Shown here: positions 52,699 to 64,000 of the stretch, piece after piece
How the letters are laid out: each line of letters begins with the position of its first letter
Numbering within the stretch: position 1 is the first letter of the stretch
Source of the DNA: Synchiropus splendidus
Lineage: Eukaryota > Chordata > Actinopteri > Syngnathiformes > Callionymidae
Direction of reading: 5' to 3'
NCBI RefSeq assembly: GCF_027744825.2
Contig: NC_071334.1
Span: 65,136,937-65,200,936 of the forward strand
DNA: 64,000 bases
Notes under the pieces: generated by a model
Seen by the model: only the letters and a program-made list of their open reading frames with translations
The model's database searches: none
Told to the model about the DNA's origin: nothing
Program-made: the position numbers and the translations under genes

Positions 52699-53950
52699 TT
52701 ATTATTTAGTTATTTGATAATTTGTACTAAAAACAGATGAATGGAAAATGAAAAACTGGTATGTTCTGTAAGTCAAGAAACTAACAAAGGTCAGTCTTGT
52801 GATGGAAAAGCATCATGCAGAACACTGAGCATATCAACTCTGAGTACAGGTGAAAGGCAATTGCTCGAGGTTTGAAAGCAACTGAGATTCCTTCCCCATC
52901 ACTCGGACACACACCACTGCAAGCGTTTTAAAGGCAGATGATCAGCCCCCGCTGCAAACGCAACGGGCGGCACCCAGACCAAACATGAGCGATTTTGGAA
53001 ATGCATGCTGCTACTGGCAGGAGGTCATCCTGCTCATTGGAATTCTGTCAAACACAAGAAAGGCATGGATTTTGGCGGAGGGATTGATGAATGCTGCGAA
53101 AATAATAGACTTTTAAATCAGCTTATGGGTTATTATCATTTCAATGAGGAGGGGCACTCATCCTTTTCACCTGTGTCTTTCTACCAATTCCCATAAGGAG
53201 TCCACACAAGTTCATAAAAAGCGACTGGCTTGTCGAAGTGGAGATATTTCCTGACTATATTTATCTGGTGTTTTGCCAATACTGTTTCACAATGAGCTTT
53301 TTTTGCTCTCAGGACGTGGCTGTCCAGGATGAAAGGAAGCACTCATTCTCGCCAAAATCTGATGCGTCCAAGCTCATTTAAGTGCATTTCCCTTGACTTT
53401 GGCTTGGCGCAGCCTTATAGTTGTAGGCTTGTGTGCACGAGGCTGTGGCATACATGTGGCAAATGCAGTATAAAGAGGTCCTGCTGCCTGTGCAAAAAAA
53501 AATTCTACTATGGGCAACACTATTGTCCGGTTTTGCGATTTTGATTCTTGTCCGCATGCTTTTTCGCTGTAAGACATCAGCAATCTTTATTCCCCAGGCT
53601 CAAGTCAGAACTGACACAGCATACATTTTTAAAACACATTTCTGCAGTGGTGTTTTGTCCAGCGACATTGTAGCATCAGCAACCTGGACCAATTATCTCA
53701 CCTTGGGAAACATAGGCTTCTACATAAGCGCCACAGCATTGGCTGATGGGGTGATCATGGTTTAAATGTGATGTCGGTTTGCACTGGAATAGTTGTTCAA
53801 GGCCAAAGATCATGAAACAGAGAATTTTGCTCACCTTTTTTTCTCATCAGTGTAGAGCAACGTCATGTCCTCACAACTGACACAGAAGAAGGGCAGTGAC
53901 CTACCTTCCAGTCTCACACTTCATCCTTCCCTTAAAGAAAAAAAAATATG
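52699..53950. other. Intergenic stretch, nothing firm
   Basis: About 1.25 kb. A weak TTTCATGAAAC-family fragment may lie at 53755-53825 (ggtttaaatgtgatgtcgg, ttgttcaaggccaaagatca). The 110-codon frame at 53433-53765 is unrecognised. Confidence 0.35.
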
Positions 53951-53951
53951 G

Positions 53952-54470
53952 TTGAAGATGTGTGTCAGGTGATGTGTGACAAAAGGGTGTCGGCAAGGAT
54001 GAAAGGGAAAGTGTCCAAAAGGGTGGTGAGGCCAGCAATGTTGGATGGTTTGGAAACAGTGGCACTGAGGAAAAGACAGGAGGCAGAGCTGGAGGTAGCA
54101 GAGATGAAGATGCTGAGCTTCTCTCTGGGAGTGAGCAGGATGGATAGGATCAGGAAGCAGTAGATCAGAGGGACAGAACATGTCAGGTGTTTAGGAGACA
54201 AAGTCAGAGAGGCGAGATGGAGATGGTTTGGACATGTACAGAGGAGAGAGAGCTAGTATATTGGTAGGAAGATGTTGAGGTTGGAACTGCCAGGCAGAAG
54301 GTGGAGAGGAAGGCCAAAGAGGAGATTGATGGAGGCGGTGAAGGAGGACATGAGGTTTGGAGGTTTGAGAGAAGAGGAAGCAGAGGACAGGATGAGATGG
54401 AGGAGGATGATCCACTGTGCGACCCCTGAAGGGAGAAGTGGAAAGGAAAAGAAGAAGAAAGAAAAAAAAA
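53952..54470 (+). pseudogene. 3' end of a LINE reverse transcriptase gene, second family, copy at 54.0 kb
   Basis: The + strand reads QVMCDKRVSARMKGKVSKRV, RPAMLDGLETVALRKRQEAE, LEVAEMKMLSFSLGVSRMDR and IRKQ, then a stop. Further on in another frame come MLRLELPGRRWRGRPKRRL, MEAVKEDMRFGGLREEEAED and RMRWRRMIHCATPEG. RRWRGRPKRRLMEAVKEDM is the classic terminal motif of this LINE tail. It is opposite in strand to the 37.2 kb copy. In-frame stops show it is inactive. Confidence 0.8.
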
Positions 54471-56873
<2,403 letters not shown>

Positions 56874-59131
56874 GTTCCCGCCCCACCAATGCATAAAATC
56901 TAAATGTCTTAAGTCTGTGATGGATGAATCATGATTTCGAATTGTCTGAGAGAAATGCGAGGCCATTTTGAATGAAAAACGTGGCCTACAGTTTACTTCC
57001 CTCTTGAGACTTTAAAGATGTGATCATGCATTGAAAACGTAAGAGTCATCAATGCTAAAGGCAAGGTTGTTACTTAGATGTTTAATGCCATTCATTCAAA
57101 GGGCAAGTATTGTACAGATGCAAAGAATTAACGGCATGACCAGAATGGCAATTTCAGCAGGTTTGTTCTTAAAGTGCAGAACATAAATGTCTCTTATTTT
57201 TGTTTCAGACGTGTTATATGATACGTGCTAGCAAGTTGAAATGTCACCTTAACATATGCACCATTTCCAAGTAGCTTAGTTCGAAAAACAAGTATACGGA
57301 ATACATTTTCATGATTTGCTTGCCTACAAATATTGTTTCATAATCATGACAGGCCGGTTCATGGAACCAACAAAGCAAAGGATTAATAATATAAAATAAA
57401 TTCATCCAATATTTCCCATAAATGCAAGTGTGAACAGCAGTTAGTCTGTATGAAAATCTTTTCAGGGAGGTCTCTCAAACTAAGTAGCTGGGTGAAGCTC
57501 CAGTCTCCAGCTAAAGAAGCAGGGAATAATAAGAAGACATGATAAAATAAATAAAGGAGTGGCAGTTGAAAATAAACATCATCATCAGTTCAGGTCCACC
57601 TTAAACACATTCCCTCTACAGTAATTCCCAGAAACACGTGGAGCAAGTTCCACTGTGGAGTGTGAATGTTCGAGAGTTGTCCATCTCAGTAACTCCTCAA
57701 AGTCCTTTGAACACAAATTTGGGAATTGGACAGAAGAATAACTCAAGCAGAAATGACCTCATGCTATTTATTGTCAACTGTATCAATTTCCCCGATAAAT
57801 CCTGTCTAGATTAGTCTTCATTGAATTGGGTCGCTCTATCATCAACATGACATTGTGAAGGGTACACACCACTGAGGCAATTATAAGTTTTCTCCACTTG
57901 CATCTGCCCTCCAGCTAAAACACACTAGCAAATTAATCATCTTAAAGTAGCCAAAAGTGAAGGTTAGCCACAATCCTCCACTTTTTTTATATCCATATGT
58001 GAACCCAGACTCGCACAGGCCTTGTTCTTGTGTCTCCTCTTGTGTCCTCTCAGTGGACAAAATGAATGTTCATGACTAAATCCGTAACTTATATTTCAGA
58101 AGTGGACAGGGGAGGACATTTCACTGAAAATGCACATCACTGCCGCTGTCCAACAAAAGAACATCTTAAGGGGGCAATTGGACACATGAAACAGAAGCAG
58201 GTTTAAACAGTAAGTGAGGACCACTACAACCAACTAACCATGTGCTTTGCTTATGGGAAGAGTGCAGGTTTTCATTTAGTGATCCAGTCGCACAGGGACC
58301 ATTTCCTTATCCAGATGGGTGAGAAACAGTCGCTCCATTGCACGTAAACACAAAGCTTCCGGAAGGTAACGTGTCAAATGAATAATTGAAGCAACTTTGC
58401 AAGTGTAGACTGTTCAGGTACAGTGTGTATACAGTGCTTGCATGCTCTTATCAACAGTGTTAAAATTCCTCATCACCAAAACATGCCTGCTTTCATCTGT
58501 CACTGAACCATGAGATAACAAGTTAATTTGGGATTTCTAGATGTACTCTCACCTCTAGCAGCGCTAGCATTCCCATGGCAACATGAAGAGCTTAAGACTG
58601 TTCATGATACTTGCTGCTCACCAGGCTGTTGCTGCAGCCTGTCAAACAAAAATATGATCTCTAATAACTGTTTTCTTTTCCTGCAATGTCCAGAGCTGAA
58701 TGTTGGTTTGCCTTTTTGTGAACAAGCTCGCTCTAAAATGGACGCATGAATGATCATATTTCAGCAAGACTTAGGGTTGTTTGGAATTGCATTAAATACA
58801 TTGATTTAGCTGATGTTTAGTCAGTACTTTTGGATTTGTTGATGTCAATTTCATTGTTTCATTCCATATGACGTATGACCAACTACTGAAAAAAATGACA
58901 GCAGGAACATTTCAATGCATAAAACACATCCAGCTAAATCACAGTAATAAACCAACTTCAATGTGATGTAGTTCTTCACCCCTTCCGTGTGTATGTAATA
59001 GGAGCAAAGTAACACAACTGATGGAGGTATGCACAGACCCAGTGCCTTTCCAGTTGTGTTTGAGAGTTGGCAACCTTTTGCAGGCCATTTTTTATAGTGG
59101 ACATCTAGTTCTCACTAATGTTGGAAAGGAA
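56874..59131. other. Intergenic stretch, nothing recognised
   Basis: About 2.3 kb of AT-rich sequence without recognised genes or multi-copy repeats. Confidence 0.45.
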
Positions 59132-59133
59132 TA

Positions 59134-59828
59134 CAGTGGTACCTCGGTTCTCGACCACAATCCGTTCCAGACGGCTGTTTGAGAACCGATTTGTTCGAAA
59201 TCCGAATCGATTTTTCCCATTATAGTGAATGAAAAAAGAAATAATGCGTTCCAAGCCTTAAAATAGTCTTCTGTAGGAGTGATTGTAGAGTGTCTGCTGC
59301 AGGTGCGCTGTTCCTCTATGTGTGTGGCCGCTGCATGTGGGAGGGGTTGCCGAGTGAGTGACGTCTCTCCAGAAGTGAAGAGGTGCCCGGTGCGTGTCCA
59401 GCTCTGAATGTGCGCTTCTGTGCAGTTTGGCTGTGACAAAGTCATAAACCAAGTCACGCTCTGTCCCAGACTGGCCTCATCCCTGTCCCAGCTCCAGCCC
59501 ACAACAGGACATCAAACCCTGGAGTGAGCGCTCCAGCACCTCCCCTGTGACACTCTACCACGGTACAGTGCGGAGACAGCAAAGGTTTTACACCTCAATA
59601 TGAAGAAAAGACAGTCAGTAAATGTAGCTAACGGGACACATCTGCATACAGAGGCTGCGTTATACACAATAACAAAGCACGTCCTGGGTCAGCTGATCAG
59701 TCGGCGCGCATTATGTTTTTTCCGGCTTTTTTCGGGGACGTTCGAGTTCTGGATTTTCGTTTGAAATCCGAAGCAAAAAAAATCTGATTTGTCCAAATTC
59801 TGAGACGACAAAAACCGAGGCTCCACTG
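59134..59828 (+). mobile_element. Non-autonomous pogo/Tigger-like transposon, copy 4, complete with TA duplication
   Basis: It begins CAGTGGTACCTCGGTTCTCG and ends AAAACCGAGGCTCCACTG. The dinucleotide TA lies on both sides (59132-59133 and 59829-59830), the target duplication of Tc1/mariner-type insertion. At 695 nt with both ends, it is the reference copy in this window. No DDE transposase is present; the 136-codon reverse frame also occurs in copies 1 and 2. Confidence 0.85.
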
Positions 59829-59830
59829 TA

Positions 59831-60472
59831 GATGGAAATCAGTTCTATCAAACAAGAATTAATTTGAAATGCATTCTGGGTGAAGCAGGTTTGAGGAGTC
59901 ATTACAGTATAAGTTGAGTAATATTTTGGGACACTTGCACTGGCTATATTGAGCCAGTCCAGGTCAAGTCAAGAAGTTCTTTCTCAGGGCCAAAGTGTAT
60001 CAACAGTATGTCAGCAAGGAGATGTACTTTTTAAGATGGATCTTCCTTTATTTATTTATTCATGAGCTTCATGTCATGAGCTGGGAATAAACAGGCTTTA
60101 CTGACCAGACACAGTGCTAATGAAATTAATGTCTGGATATAAATATGCTGGGGACATTGTCCAACAGCTCATCAAAATATGCTGCTCAAGCTGCTCTTCC
60201 TAAGAATCATTTGGAGTTAAGCATTCCTAACACATTCTTGTCGGGGAATTCATCCAAATATCCAAGGCTGACCAAGGAATAAAGGAATAGATCACGTACC
60301 CAACTCAGGATTGGAGCGTCTCAAACTCCATATCAGTTACCTCATGTGAGTTGACAACTGCAGAGCCAGTAACAGATGAAAGAACTGCGGTGACTGGTTA
60401 TGAATCCCAGAGTTGGGAAAAGTGTCTGTTGGCTCCCGGTGCACCTTTGACATTACAATTCGATGTTTGATG
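59831..60472. other. Intergenic stretch, nothing recognised
   Basis: About 640 nt of AT-rich sequence with no motif recognised. Confidence 0.4.
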
Positions 60473-60740
60473 CAGGGCTCCCCACAATATTGCGATCAAA
60501 ACCTTCTATGCAGAAATGAAACTTCAGCTGTCTTGAAATAATGTTTATTGTCAATATGTGGTTCACTAATGTTGTGTGTGTCCACACAATGCCATATTTT
60601 CATACATTAATAATAAAAATGATTCCTCTAGAGACTGTCGCTATACAGTAGTGTTGTTGTTTTTGTTGAACAACAACACTGCAACAACAACCGGTTTGGT
60701 TACTTGGCTAAAAACATAATGTATAGGTTGAGAACCACTG
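60473..60740. mobile_element. Possible hAT-type MITE
   Basis: Starts CAGGGCTCCCCACA and ends GGTTGAGAACCACTG, both reminiscent of hAT terminal sequences. An internal hairpin lies at about 60651-60692 (gttgttgtttttgttgaaca against caacaacaac). No convincing 8-nt target duplication is seen, so this is tentative. Confidence 0.3.
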
Positions 60741-63700
60741 ATCTAAATGTATGTGTTTGGACTCTCAAGGCACATTTTAATCTGCATTCAATGCAGCAGC
60801 GAATTTTGAAGCATTGAGTGTCCTGGTGTCAGTGGCTGAGATTCATGACGGGTGTATTTGTTGCTGCGACCTAATCCATAGGCTTTTCTCCGAATGGGAA
60901 CCTGTCAGATACAGCAACAGTCAGACAGCTTTTTCTCAAGAAGACTTGTCAAAAAGCAGACATGCAGTCGAGCATTTGCACGCACTCATTTCCAACAAGA
61001 GGTCACGTACTCAAACAGGTACACACAAACACATGCCATCGCACACGCAAACACAGCGGGTTACTTGTTCGATGTGACTCTCAAAGTATGATGACAGTAT
61101 CAGTCAGTTTGTGATTGAGGTGACAGAGGCAGAGACAGGATGAGGGCTGTCATCAGATGTGAGTGACGGGAAGCTGAGATGGGGAGGACGCTGGAAGTGA
61201 CAGTTGAGTTCAAGGCACGCAGTCTATCCCTCAGTCTGTGCATTTGTCTCATTTTATAGCTCGATCCATCTTTTTCTTTTATCTGCCAGTCTGTTTCAAC
61301 CTTTCCGTCTCCTTTGTCCTGTCTGTCTATCTTAGCATCTCTTAATTTCAAGGCAAACTTTTTGGACTATTGCTCTTTCTCCAGCCAGATGACAGCTGAA
61401 TGAATTTTGCCCCTTTTGCAGCATGTCAGACACTGCATCCAGGAGAACAACAAGACTGCCATAAATAGGGTTTAGGGAACATGCACCCAATTTACTTTGA
61501 CAGTGGGGAAGGCGTGGCTGTGTGTATGTGTGTGCACAGGTGCGCTGTAACTCATTCTGACAGTTCCTGCAAATGAGGCAATATTGCAAGTATTCACTGG
61601 CAGCGCTTGGCCTCGGCTCCTGGAGCATTTTAGAAAAATGAGTGGTCACCATATATCACAAGTTATGCAAGCGTTCAACGCCATGGTATTAAGTGCTTAA
61701 CCCCCTTTGTCAACAGTGTCATTGTCTTCCACAGTCCTTAAACCTGATGCATTCAAGAAGCACGTCATCGCTTTCAAAATAAAAGTGCAGAACCAGTGGA
61801 GCAATTTTTAGATTTGAATGCACTAAATGTGATGTGTCTTTGCAAGGGATCACAAATTAGGAATGGTGGTCCGGTAGTAAGAAATTGCTGTGAAGAAATG
61901 GAGCAGTGCATATAAACTGAGACGTGTGAAGGAATTTATATTAGCCCCACAGGGGGGAAATTCAAAACATTCTTGGAGTCCACAAAACAAGTCCAGATAC
62001 TAAAAAAAAAAATCATTATACCAGATCACATTCGCATAGCTAAACAAACTTACATTAAAGTTCCATTAACATTTAGGATATAGCATCCGATAATCTAGAT
62101 ATTTATACACAGTTTCTCAGCTCAGAGTTGATAAACATGTTCATCACCAAACATTGTCCTCATACTTCTGTACTCATTTAAGGTGTTACCATTAGAATAG
62201 GCTTTTGTTTTTGGGTGCCTTAAAGCCTCTAGCTAGTCTTTCGGCAGATTTCCCGACTGTATTCCATCCAGCAAACTCCTGTGTACAGCCACCAACCAAT
62301 GTCTCAGTGGATTGAACAAGATCCCCGCCATCATTTTCTTGACATTCAATTAAACTGGGGCCCATAAATTTGAAGACTGAAAATCGGAGGTGGCTATCAG
62401 AAATAGTTGCCTGTTGAATTTTCATGAAGTCGTCCTCAGTTCCCGGCCAATGGTAATCTCTGTTATCTTTGACTTTGTCGTATTTTACCGAACCCTCACA
62501 TCATCTGTGCCACCTCCTCTGGCTATGTTTTGCCACCGTCATTCTTAATGTCTTATTTATATTTACACTATAGACCAACTATAACTATGCATTATCAACT
62601 CCTTTAACAGGGTCAATATCACACAACACGGTCAACTGCATATTCATCTCTGTCCTCTGTATGTTCTCTGCATATACGTCGAACTGAGACGTCTTTCTAG
62701 AATCAGTATTTACAACAACAAAAACATGGCGCTTTAATACGTCAGCGTTAACTGAGATTTGATTGAACACTGTGAGGTTTCATCATTTCATCGCTGCCGT
62801 CACCCATCAGTGGAGATGCCTGACAACTGCGCGGGATCAGGTACATCAGGAGAGAAGAGTGCTGTGATTCACTGGAGCCCACTGAAAATTCATCAGACCA
62901 CCCAGAATAACCTGAACAGATCACTCAAGATGGTCGTGTCACATCAGGCTGCTTTTCCCCACGAGCTGATGCTTTCCAGTAGATTTGCCCTTTTTTTATC
63001 CCACTTTTCTGGCTATTTTGTTCTGAACAAAGACTTTGCGATGAGGGTTTTTTTTTTTTTTTCACTGACAGCAAGGGCGGACAGGCCTTCTGAGGTTGTC
63101 ATAGTCCGCCGCTTCAGATAGGGCACTGCTTTGAGTGACCCCTTTACTTGGCGGCTGATTCTCTGCGTGATATTGGCTGGTGTGTGAAAGGCGCCGAGGT
63201 TATACTCAATCATATCCTTTACAACGCATTGCAGCTGTCCTTTTAATGAGTCCACGAAGATTTTTGCTTCACGCAGCCTCCACATCAAACATGACCGGAT
63301 GTGCAATCCTCTGACAGTGAGGCTGCTGACCTTTGGATATAAATAACCCCCTGTATTTGACTGGTGATTCGAACAAACGATTGCTTCTCAAAGTTGGTGG
63401 CCATGCTAATTGCTTTACTGTGCTTGTCTCATAGACTGCCAAGTTGCACTCTGCTGAGCTACGGACTTGGCCTGCTCATAAGAGAGAGTTGGACAACAGG
63501 GTACTAAAATATGCCAACATCCATTTGACTGCTTGGCAGCAGTACAATAGGGGCAGAGGAGGAAAAAGGAGAGAGAAGAGAATGAGGGAGCGAAAGAAAG
63601 AGCAAGTGAATGACACACTGTAGCTGACCGGAAAGAGACACAGAATCCCGACAATTGCAGACACAATGAGGAGCGGATAATACCTTCTCATATGTTTCAG

Positions 63701-64000
63701 GCTAATCCTGATAACAAGTCACAGAAGTTCCCAGTTAAAATTCACATGCATTTCCATTAAAGACACTTCCTACTTTCTCTCCTTTCTGATAACTAATGAT
63801 TGGCTGTCTATTCTGCTGGGAATTTTCCAAGGCTTGATGGTTTCCTACGAGCTGGAATGCATTAATTCCTTGCCTGCCTGTCGTCCAAATCAGGATGAGT
63901 GACAGCGTATCAAATCTGAATCTCTTAAGTGGTTCTGGGAAGACGAAAGAGGAAGGAGAACGCTCATGAAAAGGGGGGAAATCTTCTCCCCATATGGTGT
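60741..64000. other. Intergenic stretch to the end of the window, nothing recognised
   Basis: About 3.3 kb. The 120-codon frame at 62759-63121 and the 106-codon frame at 61332-61652 show no motif. Homopolymer T at 63049-63062. No gene is supported. Confidence 0.4.

Overview
The window looks like vertebrate nuclear DNA, most likely from a teleost fish. The evidence is a split gene with GT/AG introns and short exons, long AT-rich non-coding stretches, many TA, CA and tetranucleotide microsatellites, and a fish-type mix of degraded LINEs, a tRNA-derived SINE and short DNA transposons. No bacterial, phage, CRISPR or operon structure is present.

Region 1 to about 18,000 (+ strand): the only protein-coding gene I can support is the 3' two thirds of midline-1 (MID1/TRIM18), a microtubule-associated RING E3 ubiquitin ligase. 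Eight exons (482-577, 4453-4560, 7535-7683, 9584-9711, 10974-11117, 14232-14393, 15057-15264, 15349-15697) join in frame into 447 residues: C-terminal coiled coil, COS box, fibronectin type III and the B30.2 (PRY-SPRY) domain, then a TGA stop. The RING/B-box exon must lie upstream of position 1. A 3' UTR with several AATAAA signals follows. A speculative alternative first exon (about 249-323) could give an isoform lacking RING and B-boxes.

Region about 18,000 to 64,000: apparently gene-free. It holds four non-autonomous pogo/Tigger-like elements or fragments (one is in a MID1 intron), two 5'-truncated LINE copies with RTE/Rex3-like reverse transcriptase (31.5 kb and 46.5 kb), relics of a second reverse transcriptase family (7.1, 37.2 and 54.0 kb), an L2/CR1-like LINE tail (25.5 kb), another LINE tail (29.1 kb), a tRNA-derived SINE (52.5 kb), and a modular partly palindromic short repeat family carrying TTTCATGAAAC and CACTAGATGGCA modules in more than ten copies. 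It also holds (TA)n arrays at 20.8, 24.5, 33.3 and 42.2-42.7 kb and a 1.1 kb (CTAT)n/(CTGT)n array at 55.8-56.9 kb, which reads as GATA/GACA (Bkm-type) on the other strand.

I found no clearly new multi-gene system. The most worthwhile leads are the palindromic repeat family (with a LINE nested inside one copy), the Bkm-type array near MID1, the duplicated segments around (TA)n arrays, and the candidate N-truncated MID1 isoform.
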